DNA of 64,000 nt from Lamprocystis purpurea DSM 4197 (GTDB lineage: Bacteria; Pseudomonadota; Gammaproteobacteria; Chromatiales; Chromatiaceae), in NCBI RefSeq assembly GCF_000379525.1, contig NZ_KB902474.1, positions 8,294-72,293 of the forward strand, read 5' to 3'. The notes beneath the pieces are model-generated. The model worked only from the letters and a program-made list of their open reading frames with translations, was not told the DNA's origin and made no database searches. Shown here in pieces: positions 53,421 through 62,370 of the stretch (positions are counted from its first letter, which is position 1; each line of letters opens with the position of its first letter). A program made the position numbers and the translations under genes.

Positions 53421-54599
53421 ATGTTTTTAACGAAGGCTCCCACTCTCGATGCGCCGGAACCGGAGGCAGAGTCATTCGTTACCCGTCTCAGGCGACTGGA
53501 GCAGGGGTCTCGTCACGTTGCATATTTCTATCCTCATCCGAATGCAGGGACCTTCCGTTATCGCGCTCTGAATATGATAGAAGCACTTATGACGACAGGT
53601 GCCTCGGTTGGTGCGAGTTGGTTCTCGGGTGGTGAGTTGGCCTATCTCGATACGATTATCGAGCGCGCAGATATCATCGTCATCTGCCATGCCAAGTATT
53701 CTCGTGAATTTGCGCAATTGGTCGCAAGAGGTCGCGCTAAAGGCAAGCGGGTATTGTACGATATTGATGATCTTGTTTTCGATGACAGGTATGTCCATCT
53801 GGTTCTCAATTATTTGGATCACTCAACCAATGACGCTGATATGGATTATTGGTTCGCGGATTTCGGGCGCTATGGTGCGTTGATGAGGTTGTGTGATGGC
53901 GTAATCTTGACAAATGAATTTCTGGCGGAGCGTGCCCGTGAATTTTCCGGATTGCCTACCGAGGTGGTCCCAAATTTCATGAATCGGGCGCAACTCAGGC
54001 ACTCTGCAAGCATACTTGAGGACAAGATGTCGTCCGGTTTCGCTCGTGATGGGCAAATACATCTGGGGTACTTCAGCGGTTCGCCGACTCACCGTCGCGA
54101 TTTCGCGATTATTGAAGATGCCTTGTGGAGTCTCATGGACTCCGACCCGCGAATCGTGCTTGTAATCGTGGGGTTCTTGGATCCGCATAGCCGATTCGCA
54201 CGCTTCGGGGAGCGTGTTGAGGTCTTTCCGCTGCAGAATATACTCAATCTCCAGCGGTCGATTGCAGAGGTTGAAATTAACGTCGTTCCGCTCCAGGATA
54301 ATGTGTTTACAAACTGCAAGTCAGAATTAAAGGTGTTTGAAGCATCGGCAGTGGGAACCATTAGTATCGCTTCTCCGACGTTTACACTGCGTCGTGCGAT
54401 ACGGGATGGAGAGACGGGGTTTCTGGCGCCAGCACACGGCTGGCGTCAGGCATTTGACCGAGCCATTGATCACTTGGATCGTTATCCGGACATGGCAACC
54501 GCGGCTGCCGGGGCTGCATTGCGGTGCTATGTTCCCGAAATACAAGGTCCAAGGGTGCTGCGGGCGTTGTTTGGCGATCCAGTTAAGAGTGGCGTGTAG
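53421..54599 (+). CDS. Glycosyltransferase (GT-B fold), tandem paralogue B
   Basis: A 392-residue protein of exactly the same length as the gene before it, and by eye identical at roughly two thirds to three quarters of positions over its whole length: HVAYFYPHPNAGTFRYRALN, RVLYDIDDLVFDDRY, GYFSGSPTHRRDFAIIED, SELKVFEASAVGTISIASP. A 119-bp gap separates the copies; it has no gene. This looks like a tandem duplication followed by divergence, giving two transferases for related linkages. It is the last gene of the glycan locus. Confidence 0.85.
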   Translation: MFLTKAPTLDAPEPEAESFVTRLRRLEQGSRHVAYFYPHPNAGTFRYRALNMIEALMTTGASVGASWFSGGELAYLDTIIERADIIVICHAKYSREFAQLVARGRAKGKRVLYDIDDLVFDDRYVHLVLNYLDHSTNDADMDYWFADFGRYGALMRLCDGVILTNEFLAERAREFSGLPTEVVPNFMNRAQLRHSASILEDKMSSGFARDGQIHLGYFSGSPTHRRDFAIIEDALWSLMDSDPRIVLVIVGFLDPHSRFARFGERVEVFPLQNILNLQRSIAEVEINVVPLQDNVFTNCKSELKVFEASAVGTISIASPTFTLRRAIRDGETGFLAPAHGWRQAFDRAIDHLDRYPDMATAAAGAALRCYVPEIQGPRVLRALFGDPVKSGV

Positions 54600-54904
54600 G
54601 ATATTGCGCGATCTGGCGACCTCGGGTCGCTGTGGCCCGACGGGGTCGTTCATCAAGGGCGCGGCATAGAAGTCGGCAGTGCCTCAAAAGGATGGGGCGC
54701 GTATCTAGCGAGCAAAGGGGTAAAACTTCTTGCTCAGTCGTTCGTGATTCGTGTTCTTTCGGTAGGCCCGCTTGATCTCGCGAAAACCGGCTTCGATACT
54801 GAGTGCGCGCAAGAATATTTCAATGCCGCGCCGGGAAGGACACGTGGATGCCTGGGTAGGGACGGCGTTCTGTGTATTTGTTATGCTGTAACCGAATAGC
54901 GCGA

Positions 54905-55002
54905 GATATCGCTTTCGTACTTGATGTCCTGACAGACCCTCGGTGTAGGGGCGGGTTTCAGCCCGACCCGATCGTCCGGTGGTCTCCTGCGATGGCTGTA
55001 TA
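54905..55002 (+). repeat. Dispersed ~97-bp element, copy 3 (degenerate)
   Basis: It aligns with 15835-15931 in the same orientation: gatatcgctttcgtacttga, then gacagaccctcggtgtagggg, then cgtccggt and gatggctgtata at the end. The palindromic core is decayed (gcccgacccg where the other copies have cccgccccta). Confidence 0.7.
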
Positions 55003-55316
55003 CTTTTTGGCTGCGTCTCCGTCTTAGGCGCTCCGGCCCTGGCGCCACCCCCCTTCCGCCCGCTGCGCGCTCAGCGCCCAAGGCCCGCACCGCGCTTGTC
55101 GGAAAGGTGACAGGTCCGCCCGAACAGTGTGATTTCCGACCCGCTCCGTTATAGCATCGGAAAAGTAACGGTTACTTAATGCCTTGATGGGATGTGGTGT
55201 TTTATGAAAAGTAAGTGTCGGTATAAATGTTGCTAGAAGAATAACGAAATTCGAACACAGGGCTCCTGTCCCATCCGTTTTCCACCGTCCCCGGACCGTC
55301 ACCAAGATCGCGCCAT

Positions 55317-55358
55317 GGGCCAGGGCCAGGGCCAGGGCCAGGGCCAGGGCCAGGGCCA
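55317..55358. repeat. GGGCCA hexamer repeated seven times
   Basis: Seven perfect head-to-tail copies of gggcca. Translated in one frame they would give Gly-Gln repeats in front of the following gene, but a better start codon for that gene lies downstream. A locus like this may vary in copy number by slippage. Confidence 0.9.
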
Positions 55359-55434
55359 GTTGCTGGCAGCCGTGCTATCGGTGCCCTGTCCTTGGTCAAT
55401 TCCCTGTCCGACGCGAACCACCGGAGCAATCACC

Positions 55435-55839
55435 ATGACAGGCGCGCCCTGTATCTTCGGTAAGGTACCGCAAGGACCTCGACAACACCCCGACCAGCCC
55501 TGCCGCCCCCGCTGGCAGTCACACCTGCCGGCCGAATGGCGGGGCAAGACCGTCGTGCCGCAGTCCTTCCGGGTCTATCGGGAATACGAGGTCCCCGCTC
55601 GGCGGGTCGTCGGCCGCGACCGATTGGGCGAGCCCTGTTTCTGCGCCTGTGACTACCGGCTGATCGAACTGCGCTCGGAGGACGACGACGATCTCTATCC
55701 GGCGCTGACCTACGGAGAGTCACTCGATGCCTGGCGCCTCCTGGACGGACGCTGGCTGGTGCATCGCCGCCTCCAACCCTATGGGGACGAAGGGGACCTG
55801 GTTGCCGCGCTGAGTTTGGAAGAGCGGATGCCGCGGTAA
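55435..55839 (+). CDS. Hypothetical protein
   Basis: A 134-residue protein I do not recognise. The central part is well ordered and protein-like: SFRVYREYEVPARRVVGRDR, LGEPCFCACDYRLIELRSED, TYGESLDAWRLLDGRWLVHR. CFCAC is a compact cysteine group. The acidic SEDDDDLYP segment precedes the alternating W/Y-rich C-terminal part. No signal peptide. ATG 55435 is chosen because GGAG lies about 8 bp upstream; the longer frame to 55315 would add seven Gly-Gln units from the hexamer array. It stands alone, facing the GTPase remnant. Confidence 0.6.
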   Translation: MTGAPCIFGKVPQGPRQHPDQPCRPRWQSHLPAEWRGKTVVPQSFRVYREYEVPARRVVGRDRLGEPCFCACDYRLIELRSEDDDDLYPALTYGESLDAWRLLDGRWLVHRRLQPYGDEGDLVAALSLEERMPR

Positions 55840-55861
55840 TGCCGGTGCGGGGCTGCGCTGA

Positions 55862-56125
55862 TCAGGTCGCCCGCCCGATTTTTTTCGGGGTCTGCACTCC
55901 GGCCAGCGCATCGACCACGCAGACCGCCAAGACCCCGTTGATATGGGGCGAACAGCGGTTGTACAGCCCCGCGCTCTCGCTGATCAGCAGATCGAACCCC
56001 TGGCGCAGTCCCCAGGCCAGGCAGTCCGCCACGTTCGAGACGAAATAGTGATCTGGACACAGACCTCCGGCCAGGCCCACGGCGACCGGGATGCCATGAC
56101 CTGCATAGCGCTCGTCGTCTGAGGT
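55862..56125 (-). pseudogene. Fragment of a HypB/CobW-like GTPase associated with the molybdenum genes
   Basis: The minus-strand frame reads DDERYAGHGIPVAVGLAGGL, CPDHYFVSNVADCLAWGLRQ, FDLLISESAGLYNRCSPHIN, GVLAVCVVDALAGVQTPKKIG and then stops after three more residues. ESAGLxxRCSPH and PKKIG are typical of the middle of a P-loop G3E/HypB-like GTPase. The P-loop N-terminal part and the C-terminal half, with the NKxD-like motif, are both missing, and no P-loop was found upstream on this strand. It lies downstream of mop-modD in the same orientation, so it may once have belonged to that operon. Confidence 0.65.
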
Positions 56126-56130
56126 GGGCC

Positions 56131-56400
56131 ATGGCGGACCCTACCGGCGGAGTCAGCAGCGAGTCGCTTCAGGCTCGCTATGCGTCAATCAGCGGCTGTG
56201 CCATGCTCTTCTGCAAGGGGCTGACGGACCTGCATGCGGTCACGGTGAACGCTCTGGGGGTCTATCCGGTGAAGCTGGAGAGGAGCCGAGAGAGTCCGGA
56301 GGTCATCAGTCACGTCCAACGCCTGATCGCCAGGCCACCCCTGTGGCTGCGTCGGGCGCTGGGCACCGCCGCCCCGACGGGGGCGCCGCTGGCAGCCTGA
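56131..56400 (+). CDS. Possible small hypothetical protein
   Basis: An 89-residue frame (YASISGCAMLFCKGLTDLHA, LGVYPVKLERSRESPEVISH, VQRLIARPPLWLRRAL) in the space between the GTPase fragment and modD. It reads like protein in composition but I recognise no family, no clear ribosome site is present and it may be a relic. Low confidence. Confidence 0.25.
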   Translation: MADPTGGVSSESLQARYASISGCAMLFCKGLTDLHAVTVNALGVYPVKLERSRESPEVISHVQRLIARPPLWLRRALGTAAPTGAPLAA

Positions 56401-56447
56401 GGGGGCCAGTCGTCACCTGGAAGGAAGCGCGGGGGTCCTGACGCGGT

Positions 56448-57299
56448 TTAGCGCAGCAGAAACCGCACCTGTACATCCCGTGGCGGCGCCAGATGCGGGG
56501 CCGTGGTGACCAGCAGGCGGGCGCCCGCCCGGGCATAGTCCTCGGCATTACGCGCATTGATGCCGCCGGCGGCGGCAACCACGGCGGGCGAACCCAGCGC
56601 GGCAAGTTCCGCTGCGACCTCCGCCACTGCCGCGGGCGCGAATTTCTCCAGTTGCAGCACGTCGGCGGCGGCCCAGGCCAGGGCTTCCTCCGGGGTGGCG
56701 ACCTCGACCACCACGCGCTTTTCCGGACACTGGCGGCGCAGCCGGGCGATGGTCTCGGCGGGCGGCTCCTGACCCAGGAACAGGCGGTGCTCGGCGAATA
56801 CCAGCAGGGTTTCGGAGAGCCCGGTGCGATGCATCACTGCGCCGCCGCTGCGGAATGCCTTGACCGACAGCCGACGAGTGCCGGGGACATTCTTGCGGGT
56901 GCCCGCCACCAGGGCATCCGGGTGACCGCGCCGCGCGGCGGCGACGATGCCGGCCGCGCTGGTGGCGATTCCGGAACACCACTCCATCAGGGTCTGGGCG
57001 ACCTTCCAGCCCCGATGCAGCGCGCCGGCCGGGCCGTCCGCCTCCAGCAACAGGGTCTCGGGCGGCGCCTCGCTGCCGGAGGGCACAACAGCCTGGGCGT
57101 GTGCACCGCACAACTGGAACAGGCGCACGGCTTCCTCGACCCCGCAGACGACCATGGGGTCGCGAGCGAAAAAGCGGATGCGTCCGGGGCGGGTGGCCAT
57201 GCCAAGCGACTCGGTCGTCAGATCGCCGAAGGCGACGTCTTCGCCCAGCAAGTGATGTAGTTCATGGTCGCCGAGGACCGGTGGTTGGAAATCGATCAA
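56448..57299 (-). CDS. modD: ModD, NadC-like protein of the molybdenum cluster
   Basis: A 283-residue protein of the nicotinate-nucleotide pyrophosphorylase (QPRTase) fold. LLGEDVAFGDLTTESLG starts the N-terminal domain; WCSGIATSAAGIVAAAR, VAGTRKNVPGTRRLSVKAFR (as AGTRKNVPGTRRLSVKAF), SGGAVMHRTGLSETLLVF and EVATPEEALAW follow, with the Arg/Lys/His phosphate-binding residues of the family kept. The ModD subgroup is typically found in molybdate operons; its reaction is not established. TTG 57299 is preferred because AGGA lies about 8 bp upstream; a GTG at 57320 is the alternative. It follows mop in the same direction. Confidence 0.88.
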   Translation of the reverse strand: MIDFQPPVLGDHELHHLLGEDVAFGDLTTESLGMATRPGRIRFFARDPMVVCGVEEAVRLFQLCGAHAQAVVPSGSEAPPETLLLEADGPAGALHRGWKVAQTLMEWCSGIATSAAGIVAAARRGHPDALVAGTRKNVPGTRRLSVKAFRSGGAVMHRTGLSETLLVFAEHRLFLGQEPPAETIARLRRQCPEKRVVVEVATPEEALAWAAADVLQLEKFAPAAVAEVAAELAALGSPAVVAAAGGINARNAEDYARAGARLLVTTAPHLAPPRDVQVRFLLR

Positions 57300-57403
57300 T
57301 GAATCGGTCCTCGCGACCACCCGACGACGAACGCAACCGCACCAGGAAGGTGCGGTCCATCCCCTGCGAGCGGTCAGCGCTATTTATCGGTGCGATAACG
57401 CTG

Positions 57404-57832
57404 TCAGGCCGGGACGCCGAGAATCACGGAGGGCGCCTTGAATACCGCGGTCGCCGCGCCGCCTTCCTTCAACCCCAGATCGGTCACCGCCCCGTGGGTG
57501 ATGGTGGCATGGACCTCGGCGCCGCCCGCCAGGGCAATCGTCACCTCGGCGTTCACCGGCCCGAGCGTCAGCGACTTGACGGTGCCGGCGAGACAATTAC
57601 GCGCACTCAAGCGCAGGCCGGAGCTGTCAGTCATCACCAGCACGGACGATGCCTTCACCAGGGCAACTGCATCCGTTCCAGCCTTTAAACCCAATGATTT
57701 GGCGCTCTCGTTGGTCACCATGGCGACGATCTTCTGGCCGCCCGGGAGCACCAGATCCACCTCGCTGTTGACGGCGCCGGCCTTGACCGTCTCGACCTTC
57801 CCCTGAAACTGGTTGCGTGCACTGATCTTCAT
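57404..57832 (-). CDS. mop: Molybdopterin/molybdate-binding protein with two Mop (TOBE) domains
   Basis: A 142-residue protein made of two tandem Mop domains of about 68 residues. Each has the pattern SARNxxxGxV: KISARNQFQGKVETVKAGAV at residue 2 and RLSARNCLAGTVKSLTLGPV near residue 73. Each is followed by a TNES or THGA segment and GLKxG. Such molbindins store molybdate or tungstate in the cytoplasm as oligomers. There is no HTH domain, so it is not ModE. It is divergent from modA and the two start codons share the region containing the ModE-type box. Confidence 0.92.
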   Translation of the reverse strand: MKISARNQFQGKVETVKAGAVNSEVDLVLPGGQKIVAMVTNESAKSLGLKAGTDAVALVKASSVLVMTDSSGLRLSARNCLAGTVKSLTLGPVNAEVTIALAGGAEVHATITHGAVTDLGLKEGGAATAVFKAPSVILGVPA

Positions 57833-58923
<1,091 letters not shown>

Positions 58924-59095
58924 GCGGTCGATACGTGCCGGTCAGGGGCTCGTCGCCTGCTCCCTGATCGGCACCTCAGGCGGCCTGATTGGCTTCGGCG
59001 CAGCCGGGTCTGCTGCATTGGGGGCTGGTGCTGCTGAACTCCGTGGTCAGGATCTTCCAGCACACCCACTGATAAGGGAACGATAAGGGAACCCC

Positions 59096-59773
59096 ATGTT
59101 TCTGACTGACACCGATCTGCAATCCATCTTGCTGACCTTGCGCTTGGCGAGCGTTGTCACCTTGATCCTGTTTCTGGTCGGCACCCCGGTGGCCTGGTGG
59201 CTGGCCCGGACCCGCTCGCGCTGGAAGGGGCCGATCGGTGCCGTGGTGGCACTGCCGCTGGTGCTGCCGCCCTCGGTGCTCGGCTTTTATCTGTTGGTGA
59301 CCATGGGGCCGAACGGACCGGTGGGGCAGCTCACCCAGGCGTTGGGGATTGGTCTCTTGCCCTTCACCTTCTGGGGGCTCGTCGTCGCCTCGGTCTTCTA
59401 CTCCTTCCCCTTTATGGTTCAGCCGGTGCAGAACGCCTTCGAAGCCGTCGGCGAGCGCCCGCTGGAAGTGGCGGCGACCCTGCGGGCCTCGCCGCTCGAT
59501 GCATTCTTCAGCGTGGCCCTGCCGCTTGCGCTGCCCGGGTTCCTGACCGCGGGCATCCTGACCTTTGCTCATACGGTGGGCGAATTCGGCGTGGTGCTGA
59601 TGATTGGCGGGAACATCCCCGGCGTGACGCGGGTCGCCTCGGTCCAGATTTATGACCATGTCGAGGCGATGGAGTACAGCGACGCTCATCGCCTGGCCGC
59701 GGTCATGCTGATCTTCTCCTTCCTGGTCCTGCTGGCGCTCTATCTCTGGCGTCCAAATCCCAAGAACACCTGA
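59096..59773 (+). CDS. modB: Molybdate ABC transporter permease
   Basis: A 225-residue inner-membrane protein, close to E. coli ModB (229), with five hydrophobic helices. [20 protein letters not shown] near residue 55 and the EAA-type loop [19 protein letters not shown] (about residues 123-141) are conserved, as are [20 protein letters not shown] (as AHTVGEFG) and MIGGNIPG in the gating region. It is preceded by an aaggga ribosome site. modC follows after 6 bp. Confidence 0.96.
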   Translation: MFLTDTDLQSILLTLRLASVVTLILFLVGTPVAWWLARTRSRWKGPIGAVVALPLVLPPSVLGFYLLVTMGPNGPVGQLTQALGIGLLPFTFWGLVVASVFYSFPFMVQPVQNAFEAVGERPLEVAATLRASPLDAFFSVALPLALPGFLTAGILTFAHTVGEFGVVLMIGGNIPGVTRVASVQIYDHVEAMEYSDAHRLAAVMLIFSFLVLLALYLWRPNPKNT

Positions 59774-59779
59774 GTCGCC

Positions 59780-60859
59780 ATGGAACCGATCGAAATCCGT
59801 TTCAACATCGACTGGCCCGGCTTCAGCCTGGCAGTGGATGAGCAGTTGCCCGGACGCGGAGTCACGGCCCTGTTCGGCCATTCGGGCTCCGGCAAGACCA
59901 CCCTGCTGCGCTGCATCGCCGGCCTGGTCCGGGCACCCAAAGGCCGTCTCGTGTTCCAGGGCAAGGTCTGGCAGGACGCTTCCACCTGGGTGCCGACCCA
60001 CCGGCGCTCACTCGGCTATGTCTTTCAGGAGGCCAGCCTGTTCCCGCATCTCACGGTGATCGGGAACTTGCGGTACGGCCAAAAGCGCGCCCCGGCGGAT
60101 ATCCCGGCGGAGCAGCGGGTGAGCCTGGATCAGGCGATCGACCTGTTGGGAATCCTTCCTCTGTTGGACCGCAAACCCGACCGTCTCTCCGGCGGCGAGC
60201 GCCAACGCGTGGCCATCGCCCGTGCGCTGGCCGTCAGCCCGCGGATTCTGCTGATGGACGAACCGCTGGCCGCACTGGATCTGGCGCGCAAACAGGAGAT
60301 CTTGCCCTATCTCGAACGGCTGCATGACGAACTGGCGATCCCGGTACTCTATGTCAGCCACGCTCCGGACGAGGTCGCACGCCTGGCCGATCATCTGGTG
60401 ATCATGGACGGCGGGCGGGTGCTGGCAAGCGGACCGCTGGCCGCCACCCTGGCCCGCCTCGACTTGCCGATCCGGTTGGGCGAAGATGCCGGCGTGGTGC
60501 TGGAAGGCCGCATCACCGAGCGGGACACCCGCTGGCACCTGCTCAAAGTGGACTGCGGCGGTGTCGATCTGTGGGTGCGCGACACGGGCGTGCCGACCGA
60601 CCACCCGGTGCGCGTGCGCATCCTCGCGCGCGATGTGAGCATCGTGCTGGCGCCGGTGGCGGGCACCAGCATCCTCAATACGCTTCCGGCGCGGGTCCTC
60701 TCCCTGGGCGAAGACGCTCACCCCGCGTTGGCCCTGGTCCAACTGCAGGCGGGTCAGTCCACCCTGCTCGCCCGTCTGACTCACCGCTCCGCGGACCATC
60801 TGGGCCTGGCGCCCGGACTGCCGGTGTGGATTCAGATCAAGGCGGTCGCGCTGCTGTAG
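59780..60859 (+). CDS. modC: Molybdate ABC transporter ATP-binding protein
   Basis: A 359-residue ATPase. Walker A GHSGSGKTT (about residues 34-42), Q-loop YVFQEASLFPHLTV, signature LSGGERQRVAIARA, Walker B ILLMDEPLAALD and switch SHAPDEVARLADH are intact. The C-terminal ~70 residues form the TOBE/Mop regulatory domain (LARDVSIVLAPVAGTSILNT as SIVLAPVAGTSILN, LPARVL), which can bind molybdate and inhibit transport in some species. It completes ModABC. Confidence 0.96.
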   Translation: MEPIEIRFNIDWPGFSLAVDEQLPGRGVTALFGHSGSGKTTLLRCIAGLVRAPKGRLVFQGKVWQDASTWVPTHRRSLGYVFQEASLFPHLTVIGNLRYGQKRAPADIPAEQRVSLDQAIDLLGILPLLDRKPDRLSGGERQRVAIARALAVSPRILLMDEPLAALDLARKQEILPYLERLHDELAIPVLYVSHAPDEVARLADHLVIMDGGRVLASGPLAATLARLDLPIRLGEDAGVVLEGRITERDTRWHLLKVDCGGVDLWVRDTGVPTDHPVRVRILARDVSIVLAPVAGTSILNTLPARVLSLGEDAHPALALVQLQAGQSTLLARLTHRSADHLGLAPGLPVWIQIKAVALL

Positions 60860-61216
60860 CGGAAGGACGGCGCCCCAGCAGCCGGCCTTGGTCATCCTTC
60901 CGGCCACTGGAGTGCGTAGTCAGGCCATCCTGGCCTGACGGCGTCGGGACTGGAACGGTCAGGGCTGGAAGCCCTGACTACGCAGCGGTCGAGAGGATTT
61001 TCATGTTCCGGCGCGGCGCGGGCGCCATGGTCGTTAGCCGGTCCGAACCGGCAAAATGCGACAGAGTGCTCGAACCGCCGATAAGCGCTGGTCGAGCAGA
61101 CGCAATGTGCGCCCTTCCGGAGGTTTTTCCCATTGACACAGCCGTATGCCGATCGATTACCGGGCCGCAGGGCGGATGAGCGGATTTCCGGAGTCGGCCT
61201 GGCGGCCGAGGCCGCG
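60860..61216. other. Intergenic region downstream of modC
   Basis: 357 bp with the compound hairpin element at 60913-60984 and no gene. A TTG-initiated in-frame extension of the following hydrolase from 61133 is possible but less likely than the ATG at 61217. Confidence 0.6.
60913..60984. repeat. Compound hairpin element (tgcgtagtcagg family), copy 2, inverted
   Basis: Outer arms tgcgtagtcagg (60913-60924) and cctgactacgca (60973-60984). The inner hairpins occur in the opposite order from the copy at 6813-6869, so this is the same element in reverse orientation with a 15-bp longer middle. It lies just after modC. Confidence 0.85.
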
Positions 61217-62221
61217 ATGCGAGGGCTAGGGGCCGTGTCGGCGGCCTTCGCCGTGCTCGCCCTGCTGGCCGGCTGCGCCGGAGCACCGCCGGTCGGCCCC
61301 CGGTCAGCGGACACGCCGGTGCGGCTCATCACGACTGCGGCCGTGATGGACGACGGCTATCGGCTGCCGTTGCGGCGGTGGGGAGAGGCTCGCGGAGCGC
61401 GGGGCCTGGTGCTGGCGCTGCATGGCTTCAACGACCACGCGGGCGCCTTCGTGCAACTCGGTCCCGCGCTCGCTGCCCGCGGCTTTCTCGTCTACGCCTA
61501 TGACCAGCGCGGCTTCGGTACCACCGCGGGACGCGGCCGGTGGGCGGGCGAGGACCGCTTGATCGCCGATCTGCGCGCTGTGGCGGCCGTGCTGCGGCAG
61601 CACCACCCGCGGCTGCCGCTCACCCTGCTGGGCGAGAGCATGGGCGGCGCGGTGATCATGGCCGCCGCCGAGACTGTCCCGGCGGCGGGTCGCGTCCTGA
61701 TCGCCCCCGCGGTCTGGTCCCGTGACACCATGCACCCGGTGCAGCGGGCAGCCCTTGCGCTCACGTCCAACACCTTGCCCTGGTTGACGGTGACCGGCAA
61801 GGGGCTCGGCCGCCCGCCCAGCGACAACCGGCCGATGCTGCGTGCCTATGCCGCCGACCCGCTGGTCATCAAGGCAACCCGGATCGAGGCCCTGTGGGGC
61901 GTCACCAACCTGATGGACCGCGCCCGCGCCGCCGCTGCGCGGTTGCCGCTGCCGACCCTGGTGCTTTACGGTGAGCACGATCGGATCATCCCCCGTTCGG
62001 CCTTCTGCGCCATGCTCGACGAACTGCCCGCACCAGCCCCGGACCTGCGGTTGGTGCTCTATGCCAGGGGCTGGCACCTGCTGACCCGCGACTTGCAGGG
62101 AGAGCGGGTGAGGAATGACATCGCCGCCTGGCTCGCCGACGCCCAGGTGCCCCTGCCGTCGGGCGAAGAGACCGCCCGCGGCAGTCCGCGGCTGCGCCGA
62201 TTCTGTGCCGATGGTCCTTGA
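61217..62221 (+). CDS. Alpha/beta hydrolase lipoprotein (lysophospholipase/monoacylglycerol lipase-like)
   Basis: A 334-residue protein. MRGLGAVSAAFAVLALLAGC is a lipoprotein signal with lipobox LAGC. The hydrolase core has LALHGFNDHAGAFVQLGPAL, YDQRGFGTTAGRGRWAG and LLGESMGGAVIMAAAE with nucleophile Ser (about residue 140), then VLYGEHDRIIP for the Asp and ARGWHLLTRD for the His. These match the lysophospholipase/MAG-lipase (Hydrolase_4) family. It probably acts on lipids or esters at the cell envelope. The start is chosen for the signal peptide and the GAGG five bases upstream. Confidence 0.87.
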   Translation: MRGLGAVSAAFAVLALLAGCAGAPPVGPRSADTPVRLITTAAVMDDGYRLPLRRWGEARGARGLVLALHGFNDHAGAFVQLGPALAARGFLVYAYDQRGFGTTAGRGRWAGEDRLIADLRAVAAVLRQHHPRLPLTLLGESMGGAVIMAAAETVPAAGRVLIAPAVWSRDTMHPVQRAALALTSNTLPWLTVTGKGLGRPPSDNRPMLRAYAADPLVIKATRIEALWGVTNLMDRARAAAARLPLPTLVLYGEHDRIIPRSAFCAMLDELPAPAPDLRLVLYARGWHLLTRDLQGERVRNDIAAWLADAQVPLPSGEETARGSPRLRRFCADGP

Positions 62222-62370
62222 TCCGACCGCGTGGCGATCACTGCGCTTGCGGGGCCCTGCGTTTCATCGTGCAGGTCGGTGCGTGCCATGCGGTACCATC
62301 CCCGGCGATGTCCTGCCGATCTCCTGCGGGAATGCCTTTGCGCACGACACATCAACCGTCTGAGTCCTTC

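Larger units (their letters stand above)
54600..55434. other. Gene-poor, repeat-rich stretch at the end of the glycan locus
   Basis: No convincing gene in 835 bp. It contains a diverged copy of the dispersed element (54905-55002), an AT-rich section near 55140-55250 and a hexamer array (55317-55358). A short minus-strand frame near 54712-54830 reads LSIEAGFREIKRAYRKN, which may be decayed coding sequence; I could not assign it. Confidence 0.6.

Noticed and set aside
54712-54830. J-domain-like piece (FREIKRAYRK) on the minus strand
   Set aside because: No HPD motif at the right distance and the frame is short; left as unassigned debris.
55315-55434. Gly-Gln repeat extension of the 134-residue protein
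   Set aside because: The downstream ATG has a GGAG site and ordered sequence begins after it; the extension comes from the hexamer array.
57404-57832. modE regulator
   Set aside because: The protein has two Mop domains but no helix-turn-helix domain.
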